Positions 25,058-33,465 of a stretch of DNA of 64,000 bases are shown one piece after another (positions within the stretch are counted from its first letter, which is position 1; every line of letters begins with the position of its first letter). Position numbers and translations under genes: made by a program. The notes below the pieces were generated by a model. The model did no database searches. It was not told the DNA's origin and saw only the letters and a list, made by a program, of their open reading frames with translations. Source of the DNA: Micromonospora sonchi (GTDB lineage: Bacteria; Actinomycetota; Actinomycetes; Mycobacteriales; Micromonosporaceae); the NCBI RefSeq assembly GCF_014646235.1, contig NZ_BMNB01000014.1, positions 62,001 through 126,000 on the forward strand, in the 5' to 3' direction.

Positions 25058-25851
25058 CGGCGGTCCGTCCGCGTGCTGCGGCGACGGTCGCCGAGGTGCA
25101 CTCCCTTCGAGGTCCGAGCGACGTCGACCTCGATGCGGTCACGGCACTGCTGAGGCAATCCTTGCCGGACAGCTGCGCCGGCCTGGTGCCGTACCATGCT
25201 GTCGGTTTCGGGGCCTATCTCGGCGCGGCCCTGGCACCGTCGGCCCACCGTCGAACGGTGTTCGTGCGGCATGTCAAGGCCGGCCGACGGGTATGTGCGG
25301 TCGCGGACTGGCGGCTACTCGGGACATGCCTGTTTCTCAACGGAATAGTGGTGGATCCCCGCGAGCGGGGCTACAGGTACGGCAGCGGGTTGCTCGACGA
25401 CGGCGAGCGGCTGGCCCTGCGACTCGGGTGCGACCGGCTCGCTCTCGACGTGTCCAGCACGAACCTGCCGGCCCGTCGACTGTACGAGCGACATGGCTTC
25501 GTCGAACGAACCTTCGCGGAGTGGATCGACGTGCGGCCTGGCGTCGCGAGCCATGATCCTGATGTGCGGCTGCTCGACTGGCCGTCGTTCTCGGCCCAGC
25601 GGTCGGCGTACGGTTTCGGCGACTTCCGGGTCGTGCTCGGGAGCCGGGATCTCGTCGTACGGGTGGTGGGCAGAGCGATGCGCGTGCCGGCCGACGAGGA
25701 CGGTAGCGCGATCGCCGCCACACTGTCGGCAACCGTCGTCGCCGATCGAGCCTTCGCCGTCAGGTCGACGAGTGCCGCCGAGCCGACGGGCGAGGCATTC
25801 GCCCACTTTGTCCGGATGACTCGAGCACTCACGGAGAACGCCAATGGGTGA
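25042..25851 (+). CDS. GNAT family acetyltransferase
   Basis: A 269-residue protein. The GNAT acetyl-CoA site is visible as LFLNGIVVDPRERGYRYGSGLLDDGERLALRLG, broken here into motif A, with DVSSTNLPARRLYERHGFVER as motif B. GTG 25042 has AAGGAG (25025-25030) upstream; GTG 25054 overlaps the upstream stop and is the alternative. The C-terminal 90 residues are unassigned. It sits between the initiating transferase and a glycosyltransferase, so it may acetylate the 4-amino sugar in place of a hexapeptide PglD protein, which is missing from this cluster. That role is inference. Confidence 0.8.
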   Translation: MRTPVTAVRPRAAATVAEVHSLRGPSDVDLDAVTALLRQSLPDSCAGLVPYHAVGFGAYLGAALAPSAHRRTVFVRHVKAGRRVCAVADWRLLGTCLFLNGIVVDPRERGYRYGSGLLDDGERLALRLGCDRLALDVSSTNLPARRLYERHGFVERTFAEWIDVRPGVASHDPDVRLLDWPSFSAQRSAYGFGDFRVVLGSRDLVVRVVGRAMRVPADEDGSAIAATLSATVVADRAFAVRSTSAAEPTGEAFAHFVRMTRALTENANG

Positions 25852-27193
25852 AGGAACGAAGGGGCGCCGACCAACCAACTCAGCGGCACCTCGGGTCGCA
25901 TTCATCAGTCAGTGGTTTCCCCCGGAACCGGCACCCATCGCGCTCGGGATAACGCGGTCCCTGCGGGCCCGGGGTCTCGATGTCGAGGTTCTGACCGGCA
26001 TTCCCAACTATCCGGCCGGCCGGGTCTACGACGACTACTCGGCTGTTCGACGCAGGGTGGAGCGGCGCGACGGGCTCCGGGTGGTGCGGACCCCGTTGTA
26101 CCCCAGCCACGATCGCCGTGCGCTGGGACGGGCGGCCAACTATCTCAGCTGGGCGGGCAGTTCGGCGGCACTGGGCGCCTCGGTGCTCCGCGCCGCCGAT
26201 GTGTCACTCGTCTACGGGTCCCCGATCACCACCGCAGTACCCGCGATCACCACCCGGCTGCGCCGCCGTACGCCATATGTCCTGATGGTTATGGATCTCT
26301 GGCCGGACTCGGTATTCGCGACCGGCTTCCTGACCGAGAGAACGACCCGACGAGTCGCCGAGGCGGCCTTGACCGCGTTCACCGAACGGGTCTACCGGTG
26401 GGCCGATCACATCACTGTCCCGGCCCCCGGCCTCCGGGAAACGATCATCGATCGGGGGGTGTGCCCCGACAAGGTCTCGGTGGTCTACAACTGGACGGAC
26501 GAGAAGGTGATGCAACCCGCCGACGCAGATCCCCGGTTCCGGGCACGGCTCGGGCTGACCTCCGACGACTTCGTGCTGATGTATGCCGGCAACCACGGGT
26601 TGGCCCAACGGCTCGACGCCGTGATGGATGCGATGGCGCGCTTGGTCGACCTGCCGGACGTACATCTGGTTCTGATCGGTGACGGGCTGGAGAAGCAGGA
26701 GCTGCGGACCCGTGCCCGACACCTGAGACTTGACCGAGTGCATTTTCTGGATCCGGTCCAGCCCGAGGCCCTGCCGATGATCATGGCGGCGGCGGATCTG
26801 CACCTCGTGTCCCTGGCGGCCGAGCCGCTCTTCCGCATCACGCTGCCCAGCAAAGTTCAGGCGCTTCTCGCCTGCGGACTACCGATGCTCGTCTGCGCGC
26901 CAGGGGACGCCGCGCGGATCGTGACCGCCGCCGGGGCCGGATTCGCAGCGCCGCCAGAGGACCCGGTCGGGTTGGCGGAGGTGATCCGGCAGGCTCGGGC
27001 CCTGCCCCGGGCCCAGCTGCGGGCGATGGGACGGTCGGGCCACGAGCATTACCACACGTACATGAGCGAGGACGTCAACGCCAAGATCCTCGCCGACGTC
27101 CTCACGGCGGCGGCCCGCAGCGGCGGCCCGCGCAGGCAACTCAGCGGCGGATGCCCGCCCAGTCATGGTGTCGACGCACAGTGGAGAGGATGA
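25844..27193 (+). CDS. Glycosyltransferase family 4 (WbuB/WcaI-like)
   Basis: A 449-residue GT4 protein. The N-terminal Rossmann half begins VAFISQWFPPEPAPIALGITRSL and contains VMDLWPDSVFATGFL. The C-terminal half has LMYAGNHGLAQRLDAVMDA, LVLIGDGLEKQEL, LPMIMAAADLHLVSL and LPSKVQALLACGLP. This layout is typical of WbuB-type enzymes, known to transfer L-FucNAc in E. coli; that agrees with the adjacent CapE/CapG genes but does not prove the donor. ATG 25844 overlaps the GNAT stop by 8 bases. Its 3' end overlaps the convergent 2-epimerase gene by 53 bases. Confidence 0.88.
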   Translation: MGEGTKGRRPTNSAAPRVAFISQWFPPEPAPIALGITRSLRARGLDVEVLTGIPNYPAGRVYDDYSAVRRRVERRDGLRVVRTPLYPSHDRRALGRAANYLSWAGSSAALGASVLRAADVSLVYGSPITTAVPAITTRLRRRTPYVLMVMDLWPDSVFATGFLTERTTRRVAEAALTAFTERVYRWADHITVPAPGLRETIIDRGVCPDKVSVVYNWTDEKVMQPADADPRFRARLGLTSDDFVLMYAGNHGLAQRLDAVMDAMARLVDLPDVHLVLIGDGLEKQELRTRARHLRLDRVHFLDPVQPEALPMIMAAADLHLVSLAAEPLFRITLPSKVQALLACGLPMLVCAPGDAARIVTAAGAGFAAPPEDPVGLAEVIRQARALPRAQLRAMGRSGHEHYHTYMSEDVNAKILADVLTAAARSGGPRRQLSGGCPPSHGVDAQWRG

Positions 27194-28265
27194 AGTTGAC
27201 CACCAGGCGAGAGGTGTCCCGGATCTCGTAGTCGGCCGGGCAGGGCACACCACCCGCGCCGACCTGGTCGACCGCCACCCGGATCGCCTCGACCACCCCT
27301 TCGGGCTCCAGGCCGGTCATGATGATGGCACCAGCGTCCAGCGCCTCCGGCCGCTCCATCGAGTCACGCAGCGTTACTGCGGGAAAGCCGAGGATCGCCG
27401 ATTCCTCGCTGATGGTGCCGCTGTCGGAAAGCACGCAGCGCGCCTGAGTCTGAAGTCTGACGTAGTCGAAGAGGCCGAATGGCTCGTGGAAGGCGATCCC
27501 GTCGAGGTCGATGGACTCGCCGGCGAGTGACTCCAGGCGCTTGCGGGTGCGCGGGTGCGTGGAGACGAGTACGGGCAGGGACCATTCCCGCCGCACGGCG
27601 CGCAAACAGTCGAGCATGCGGCGCAGCCGGGCCGGCTCGTCCACATTCTCCTCGCGGTGAGCGCTGACCAGGAAGTACCCGCCGGGGTCGAGTTCGAGGT
27701 GGCGCAGGACCGACGACGAGTCGATCTGCGGCCGGTAGTGCTCCAACACCTCCCGCATCGGCGAGCCCGTATGCAGGATGCGGCGCGGATGCAACCCTTC
27801 GGCGAGCAGGTTGCGCCGAGCGTGCTCGGTGTAGACGAGATTGAAGTCGGCGACGTGGTCCACGAGCCGCCGATTGGTCTCCTCCGGCACGTTGAGGTCG
27901 AAGCAGCGGTTGCCGGCCTCCATGTGGTACACGGGAACGCGCATCCGGCGGGCGATCACCGCCGCAATGGCACTGTTGGTGTCACCGAGCACCAGCAGCG
28001 CATCCGGCTTGATTTCCCGGAGGGCTTCCTCCACCCCGATCAGCACGCCGCCGAGCACTCTGGCCAGCGACGACGTATCCACCCGCAGGAAGCGGTCGGG
28101 CTCCCGCATGCGCAGCTCGGCAAAAAAGACGTCGGAGAGGGTTCGGTCCCAGTTCTGGCCGGTGTGCACCAAGACATGTTCCATCGTCCGATCGAGACGG
28201 TCCATGACGCGGGAAAGCCGGATGATCTCTGGTCTCGTCCCCACCACCGTCATGACGCGTGTCAT
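27141..28265 (-). CDS. UDP-sugar C2-epimerase of CapG/WbjD/FnlC type
   Basis: A 374-residue non-hydrolysing UDP-GlcNAc 2-epimerase homologue. TRVMTVVGTRPEIIRLSRVM, HVLVHTGQNWDRTLSDVFF, MEAGNRCFDLNVPEETNRRLVD and SDSGTISEESAILGFPAVT are the CapG/WbjD subgroup forms. That subgroup epimerises UDP-N-acetyl-6-deoxy-L-hexosamines rather than UDP-GlcNAc. ATG 28265 has GGAGGGG 5 bases upstream. It is divergent from the CapE-like gene and would catalyse the last step of the same route. It is the only minus-strand gene in the polysaccharide cluster. Confidence 0.88.
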   Translation of the reverse strand: MTRVMTVVGTRPEIIRLSRVMDRLDRTMEHVLVHTGQNWDRTLSDVFFAELRMREPDRFLRVDTSSLARVLGGVLIGVEEALREIKPDALLVLGDTNSAIAAVIARRMRVPVYHMEAGNRCFDLNVPEETNRRLVDHVADFNLVYTEHARRNLLAEGLHPRRILHTGSPMREVLEHYRPQIDSSSVLRHLELDPGGYFLVSAHREENVDEPARLRRMLDCLRAVRREWSLPVLVSTHPRTRKRLESLAGESIDLDGIAFHEPFGLFDYVRLQTQARCVLSDSGTISEESAILGFPAVTLRDSMERPEALDAGAIIMTGLEPEGVVEAIRVAVDQVGAGGVPCPADYEIRDTSRLVVNFILSTVRRHHDWAGIRR

Positions 28266-28481
28266 GTCTTCCCCTCCGAACAACCCGATCCTGACAACGA
28301 CTGCGCTACATCTGCGTCTTAACGATTCGGACCGGCTGCCGGACACGTCGGCTCAACGTGAGCAAAACACGCATTAATTGAATCCGAAGTTGTGGCATCG
28401 TCGCCGCCGATACGGGTGTACGGTCCGGTTTACATGAACCGACGACTCCCCTCCCACTTCCTTGGGGGGGCAGGAGAACAT
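28266..28481. other. 216-bp divergent intergenic region between CapG- and CapE-like genes
   Basis: AT-richer than its surroundings (TTAACGATTC, CATTAATTGAATCC). It must carry both promoters of the divergent pair. I could not fix a convincing -35/-10 pair; TTGTGG at 28390 and TACGGT at 28419 are too far apart. The Shine-Dalgarno AGGAG (28472-28476) of the CapE-like gene is clear. Confidence 0.5.
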
Positions 28482-29528
28482 ATGCGAACCTCGCTTTCTG
28501 ATCGATGCTTTCTGATCACCGGCGGAACTGGCTCCTTCGGTCAGACAATGGTCGCCCGGTTGCTCGCCGCTGGTGCCCGTGAGGTACGGGTGCTCAGCCG
28601 GGACGAGTCCAAGCAGGACGCGATGCGGCACCGGATACGCGATGAACGCGTCCGCTACTACGTCGGCGACGTCCGCGACTCGGACAGCGTCGTCAAGGCG
28701 AGCCGCGGAGTGGAGTACGTCTTCCACGCCGCCGCGTTGAAGCAGGTCCCGTCCTGTGAGTTTTTTCCGCTGGAGGCGGTGCGGACCAACGTGTTGGGCA
28801 GCGCCAACGTGGTGGATGCCTGTGAACGCAACGGTGTGGAGACATTGGTGCTCCTCAGCACCGACAAGGCGGTCTACCCGGTCAACGCGATGGGCATGAC
28901 CAAGGCCCTGATGGAGAAGGTCGGCCAGGCACAGGCCAGGAACAACCCCTCGGCTCGCACTCGGGTCTGCTGCGTCCGTTACGGCAATGTCATGTACTCG
29001 CGCGGTTCGGTGATCCCGCTGTTCATCCATCAGATCCGCAACGGCCTCGCACCGACGGTGACGGAGCCGACGATGACCCGTTTCCTCATGTCCCTCAGCC
29101 AGTCGGTGGAACTCGTCGAGCACGCCTTTCAGTACGGACAGCCGGGCGACATCTTCATCCGCAAAGCCGATGCGTGCACGATCGGCGACCTGGCCATCGC
29201 CCTTTGCAACCTGTTCGGCGCTCCCGCCAAGTTCGAGGTGCTCGGCGTGCGGCACGGCGAGAAACTGTACGAGACATTGGCCAGCCGGGAGGACCTGGCT
29301 CGGGCCGAAGATCTTGGCGAGTTCCTACGGGTTCCCGTCGACAGCCGGGACCTCAACTACGCCCTGTACTTCGATGAGGGCGATGTCGGGCGGGACCACC
29401 TCACCGATTACCACTCGCACAACGCACGACGGCTGGACATTTCCGAAATCATGTCCGTGCTTCTGACGTTGCCCGAAATTCGGGCTGAACTCGACGCTGC
29501 CCAACTGACGCCGGCGGCGCCGGCATGA
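28482..29528 (+). CDS. UDP-GlcNAc 4,6-dehydratase/5-epimerase (CapE/WbjB/FnlA-like)
   Basis: A 348-residue extended SDR enzyme. The nucleotide motif is LITGGTGSFGQTM near residue 12. FHAAALKQVPSCEFFPLEA and LLSTDKAVYPVNAMGMTKALMEKV are the CapE-type active site, with Met replacing the usual SDR Tyr and Lys kept. CVRYGNVMYSRGSVIPLF and VRHGEKLYETL complete the signature. The family converts UDP-GlcNAc to UDP-2-acetamido-2,6-dideoxy-beta-L-arabino-4-hexulose. ATG 28482 follows AGGAG by 5 bases. With the RmlD-like reductase and CapG-like epimerase it makes a UDP-L-sugar. Confidence 0.92.
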   Translation: MRTSLSDRCFLITGGTGSFGQTMVARLLAAGAREVRVLSRDESKQDAMRHRIRDERVRYYVGDVRDSDSVVKASRGVEYVFHAAALKQVPSCEFFPLEAVRTNVLGSANVVDACERNGVETLVLLSTDKAVYPVNAMGMTKALMEKVGQAQARNNPSARTRVCCVRYGNVMYSRGSVIPLFIHQIRNGLAPTVTEPTMTRFLMSLSQSVELVEHAFQYGQPGDIFIRKADACTIGDLAIALCNLFGAPAKFEVLGVRHGEKLYETLASREDLARAEDLGEFLRVPVDSRDLNYALYFDEGDVGRDHLTDYHSHNARRLDISEIMSVLLTLPEIRAELDAAQLTPAAPA

Positions 29529-29568
29529 CCGGGTGGATGGGCGGCCCGAATCGCGCGGAGAAATCTTG

Positions 29569-30462
29569 ATGAGTCAACGCATTCTCGTCCTCGGTGCCAC
29601 CGGCATGCTCGGACACACACTGATGCGGGAACTGAGCCACTGCCCGGACCTGGACGTCCGCGGCACTGCGCTGTCGCTGGCCGGACGCGAGGAACTCTTT
29701 CCCGCCGAGTTGGTCGCCCGGATCACCACCGGTGTAGCAGCGTCGGACCTGACCGGGATACGGCGTCTGCTCCGCGAGACGCGGCCGGACGCGGTGGTCA
29801 ACTGCATCGGGATAATCAAGCAACGGCCGGACGCCCAAGACCCGATCCAGGCGATCTCCATCAACGCCCTCTTCCCACACCATCTCGCCCGAGAGTGCGC
29901 GGAAGTGGGTGCTCGGCTCATCCACATCAGCACGGACTGTGTGTTCTCCGGCCACCAGGGCGGCTACACGGAGGGCGACCTCCCGGATCCGTCCGATCTC
30001 TACGGCCGGTCGAAGTTGTTGGGTGAGACCGTCAGGGGCGGGTCCTTGACGCTGCGCACCTCGATCATCGGACACGAACTCGACAGCGCACGGTCGCTGG
30101 TCGACTGGTTCCTCGATCAGACCGCAGTGCGGGGCTACACCAAGGCGATCTACAGCGGCCTGACCACCGTGGAATTCGCCCGGCTGCTGCGGACAGTAGT
30201 CCTACCGAACCCCGACCTGACCGGGTTGTTCCACGTGGCCGCCACACCCATCGCCAAGTACGACCTGCTGCGACTGATCGCCACGACGTACCAGTGGACC
30301 GGTGACATCGAGCCGTACGACGGCTTCGTCTGCGACCGGTCGTTGTCGGCGGAGGCGCTGGCCGACGCCACGGGTTACCGTCCCCCGGCCTGGCCAGAAA
30401 TGATCTTCAACCTCAAGCGCGCCCGAGATCGGTGGGCGGATGAGTCAACGTCTCCTCGATGA
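29569..30462 (+). CDS. RmlD-like 4-keto reductase (WbvR/QnlA-like?)
   Basis: A 297-residue SDR protein of the RmlD superfamily: RILVLGATGMLGHTLMREL at the N-terminus, VVNCIGIIKQ, HISTDCVFSGHQGGYTEGD and the YxxxK pair in DLYGRSKLLGE. It lacks the C-terminal cupin domain of CapF/WbjC (about 370 residues), the usual partner of CapE for L-FucNAc. In L-QuiNAc pathways the 4-reductase is instead an RmlD-type protein. ATG 29569 has GGAG 8 bases upstream, 40 bases after the CapE-like stop. The reductase role is well supported by fold and context; the stereochemistry is inferred. Confidence 0.85.
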   Translation: MSQRILVLGATGMLGHTLMRELSHCPDLDVRGTALSLAGREELFPAELVARITTGVAASDLTGIRRLLRETRPDAVVNCIGIIKQRPDAQDPIQAISINALFPHHLARECAEVGARLIHISTDCVFSGHQGGYTEGDLPDPSDLYGRSKLLGETVRGGSLTLRTSIIGHELDSARSLVDWFLDQTAVRGYTKAIYSGLTTVEFARLLRTVVLPNPDLTGLFHVAATPIAKYDLLRLIATTYQWTGDIEPYDGFVCDRSLSAEALADATGYRPPAWPEMIFNLKRARDRWADESTSPR

Positions 30463-30531
30463 CCCACGCACGCCGCCGACCGGCAAGGGACCGGCGCGAC
30501 TTGCTGGCCCACGACAGGCGGAGCACTCATA

Positions 30532-31917
30532 ATGGTCATCCTTCTCCTTCCCGTCCTCGCACTCGCCGCCGTCCACTACATGGTGGCGGTCCGCCGGTAC
30601 GGCATCCTCAGCCCGGATGGACTATTCTTGGCGTGTCAACTGATCATGCTCTACGGCACAGCACGCCTGGTGGACATCTCGGATGAGGTCGAGCGGTACT
30701 ACGTCCAGTTGATGGCGGCCGCAGTGGCCATCTACATCGTTGCCAGCCTGACGACCAGCCTGGTGGCCACGCGCGATCGGATCCCGGGCCGGGCCGGCTT
30801 CGCCGACTACTCCGTCACACTGGTGGCACCAAGATGGTCTATTTACGTGGTCATCGCGGTGGCGATCACGGTGACGATCGCCTACTTCTTCGCCGTCGGA
30901 TACAGCGCGTTTCTTCTCGGACTACAGGGCCAACTCAGTGACGCACCAGTGGACATCGCCACCTTGCGCCTGGAGTCGTATGCAGGTGATCGGTATCTCT
31001 TCCCAGGTTTCGTCAACCAGTTCAAGAACGTAATCCTGCCAGCGCTGTCGCTCGTGCTGGCGGTGTGGTCATTCTCCAGAGGAGGCCTCACCGCTCGGGT
31101 CGGCTCGGTCGTTCTGCTGGGGCTGTCTGGGCTCGGGCTGCTGGCAACCGCCCAACGTGGTGCCATGGTCATGTTCCTGACCACGGTGGTGGTCTACGCA
31201 TACCTGCACCACCGCCGTCACCTGCCCCCGGTTGCCTTACTGCCCTTACTGCTCGGGGCGCCGCTGGTGATCCTGGCGACATACGTGCTGAATCGTGATC
31301 GCAACAGCACCGAGGGGCCACTCCACACGGCATTGACCGACCTCAGCAACCGGTTCCTGAACGACAATCAGGCGTCCGGGATCGCGGCCTTCAACTACAC
31401 CCACTCGCGACCGGTCCGTTACGGCGGCGAGTGGCTGGAGAGCCTGCTCGGCATCCTGCCCAGCCATCGCGGCAGTGCCCTGAGCGCGGAGGTCTTCTAC
31501 ACCATCTACGGCTCGACCCGCGGCACCACGCCACCATCGTTGTGGGGCTCGGTCCACCACAACTTCGACACCTTCGGGCTTCTCCTCATGGCTGCCCTGT
31601 TCGGGGTGTCGTTGCAGATCCTCACTCAACGCACCCTTCGGCACAGGGAGTACAACTCCCTCCAACTGGTCGGGTTCGCCGGGACCACCGTCGTCCTCGG
31701 AACGTGGGTCGCCGGCGGCATCGAAACGCCCTTGAACGTCGGTCTGGCCGCGTATCTGGGATTGTGGTACTGGGGTGGGCGGATAGGAAACCGCAACCGC
31801 CAGCGGACCGCACACACACGACCGACTGCCGTGCCTGGCGCCGCACAGTCACATCTCGACGCCTGTCGAGACAGGCCGCCAGCAACATCTGGTCGGCAAC
31901 TCGCCGGACGGACCTGA
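30532..31917 (+). CDS. Wzy-like polysaccharide polymerase (O-antigen polymerase family)
   Basis: A 461-residue integral membrane protein with about ten hydrophobic helices. The pattern of a large extracellular loop between late helices (RNSTEGPLHTALTDLSNRF ... SVHHNFDTFG) is characteristic of Wzy-type and OatA-ligase-like polymerases. FPGFVNQFKNVILPALSLVL and TAQRGAMVMFLTTVVV are typical. The last 50 residues are a hydrophilic Arg-rich tail. ATG 30532 has GGAG 8 bases upstream. It would join flipped repeat units at the outer face of the membrane. Sequence identity in this family is low, so the call rests on topology and context. Confidence 0.75.
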   Translation: MVILLLPVLALAAVHYMVAVRRYGILSPDGLFLACQLIMLYGTARLVDISDEVERYYVQLMAAAVAIYIVASLTTSLVATRDRIPGRAGFADYSVTLVAPRWSIYVVIAVAITVTIAYFFAVGYSAFLLGLQGQLSDAPVDIATLRLESYAGDRYLFPGFVNQFKNVILPALSLVLAVWSFSRGGLTARVGSVVLLGLSGLGLLATAQRGAMVMFLTTVVVYAYLHHRRHLPPVALLPLLLGAPLVILATYVLNRDRNSTEGPLHTALTDLSNRFLNDNQASGIAAFNYTHSRPVRYGGEWLESLLGILPSHRGSALSAEVFYTIYGSTRGTTPPSLWGSVHHNFDTFGLLLMAALFGVSLQILTQRTLRHREYNSLQLVGFAGTTVVLGTWVAGGIETPLNVGLAAYLGLWYWGGRIGNRNRQRTAHTRPTAVPGAAQSHLDACRDRPPATSGRQLAGRT

Positions 31918-31922
31918 TCGGC

Positions 31923-33302
31923 TTGCGATCCGAGTCCGGCAGATCGCCGGCCAAGTCTCCGTTACCCCACCTCCTCCGGAGTTGGCGGAGCGGCAGCCGA
32001 CGAGGAGTGCTCAGTATCGCCGGAGGAAGCGCCTGCGGCCAGTTGCTCCTGATGCTCGCCGCACCCCTCCTCGCACGGTTGTACAGCCCAGCCGATTTCG
32101 GGGGCTTCGCCATCCTCACCACGCTCACCGCAGCCCTCGCGGCGGTGGCCGCTGGCAGGTTCGAACTCGCGATTCCGCTACCGGAACCGGACTCTGAGGC
32201 CCACGACCTGGTGGCCGTTGGACTGCTGATGGCACTGGGCACCGCGCTGATCGGCACCTTGGTGGTTGCGGCGTGCCGTGACCGGGTCGGGTCGGCGTTC
32301 GATCAGCCAGCGCTGACAGGATGGCTGTGGCTTGTGCCGTGGACGGCAGCGGCGATGGCCGCGGTACAGGTGCTCAATCAACTAGCGATCCGGTACCGCC
32401 GCTACCACGCGATAGGACGTCGCAACTTCCTCCAGGCAGCGGTGACCCTGCTCACCCAGCTCGGCGCGGGCGCGGCGGGACTGCGTGCCGGTGGACTGGT
32501 GCTTGGTCTGGGAATCGGTCAGGCTGCCGGTGCGCTCAGCCTCCTGTCCGGCGCGCGTCGCCCTGATCCTGGTGGGAAGCCCACCCTGGTTCGTCGGCAC
32601 AGGCTGTTACGGGCCGCTGCCCGGTACCACCGGTTTCCCCTGATGCTCGCGCCATCGGGGTTGCTCAACGTGCTGGGTCTCCAGCTCCCCGTCCTGCTCT
32701 TCGCCTATTACTACGGAGCCGAGGTCGCCGGGTGGCTCGGGTTCACCCAACGGATCCTCACCCTGCCCATCGCGCTGCTCGGCTTGGCAGTCGCTCAGGT
32801 CTATCTGGCCGAGTTGGCGCGAGTTGCCCGCACGGACAGCACCCGCGCGTCGCAACTGTTCCTGCGGACAAGCCTCCGGCTCGGTCTCGTTGCCATCGCC
32901 GGCGGCGCGCTCATCGGCCTTAGCGCCCCGACAGTGTTCGCACTTGTCTTCGGCTCGGCGTGGACCACCAGCGGCGTCTACGCTCAGGCGCTGGCAATCT
33001 TCACGGCAACGCAGTTCGTCAGTTCTCCGCTGTCCCAGACCATGGTCGTCTTCGGGCGCCAGGGCCTACAACTGACCTGGGACGTCGCTCGGGCGATAGT
33101 GATCGTCGCGTCAGTGGCCGGCACCGCCCTGTCGGGTGCCTCGGCCCTGACGGCGGTGTGGGCATTCGGACTGTCCGCCGCCGCCGTCTACACCGCGGGC
33201 TGGCTGCTCTCGCTGCGGGTGGTCACGCAGGCCCGCCGCCACCGACCGGCCGACACACCTGAGCCGGCGCTGTCAGCGCTCGCAAGCGGCTCGCGAGACT
33301 GA
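31923..33302 (+). CDS. Wzx-like polysaccharide flippase (MATE/MVF superfamily)
   Basis: About 459 residues with roughly 12 hydrophobic helices after a basic N-terminal stretch (LRSWRSGSRRGVLSIAGGSA). The first helices, GQLLLMLAAPLLARLYSPADFGGFAIL, hold the typical flippase sequence 'ARLYSPADFG', and VLLFAYYYGAEVAGWLGFTQR lies mid-protein. It would move undecaprenyl-diphosphate-linked repeat units across the membrane. No ATG or good Shine-Dalgarno is found; TTG 31923 is used, and GTG 32007 is an alternative that would shorten the basic N-terminus. The gap to the polymerase gene is only 5 bases, suggesting one transcript. Confidence 0.8.
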   Translation: MRSESGRSPAKSPLPHLLRSWRSGSRRGVLSIAGGSACGQLLLMLAAPLLARLYSPADFGGFAILTTLTAALAAVAAGRFELAIPLPEPDSEAHDLVAVGLLMALGTALIGTLVVAACRDRVGSAFDQPALTGWLWLVPWTAAAMAAVQVLNQLAIRYRRYHAIGRRNFLQAAVTLLTQLGAGAAGLRAGGLVLGLGIGQAAGALSLLSGARRPDPGGKPTLVRRHRLLRAAARYHRFPLMLAPSGLLNVLGLQLPVLLFAYYYGAEVAGWLGFTQRILTLPIALLGLAVAQVYLAELARVARTDSTRASQLFLRTSLRLGLVAIAGGALIGLSAPTVFALVFGSAWTTSGVYAQALAIFTATQFVSSPLSQTMVVFGRQGLQLTWDVARAIVIVASVAGTALSGASALTAVWAFGLSAAAVYTAGWLLSLRVVTQARRHRPADTPEPALSALASGSRD

Positions 33303-33465
33303 TGCACTCCGACGCCGCATCCACCAGGCCTTCGCAACCCACGCCGACCTGGTTCGTTGAGCCAGGCGTCGCCGGCTGGGCCGGCCCCTGCGTGCATCCA
33401 ATCCCGTCTACCGCGCGGCCGTGTCCGCATGGGCGACTGACGGGCCGAGAAGAAACTGGTTACGC

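Noticed and set aside
31431..31922. A longer flippase extending into the polymerase gene
   Set aside because: The frame overlaps polymerase coding sequence and its translation is basic and not membrane-like.
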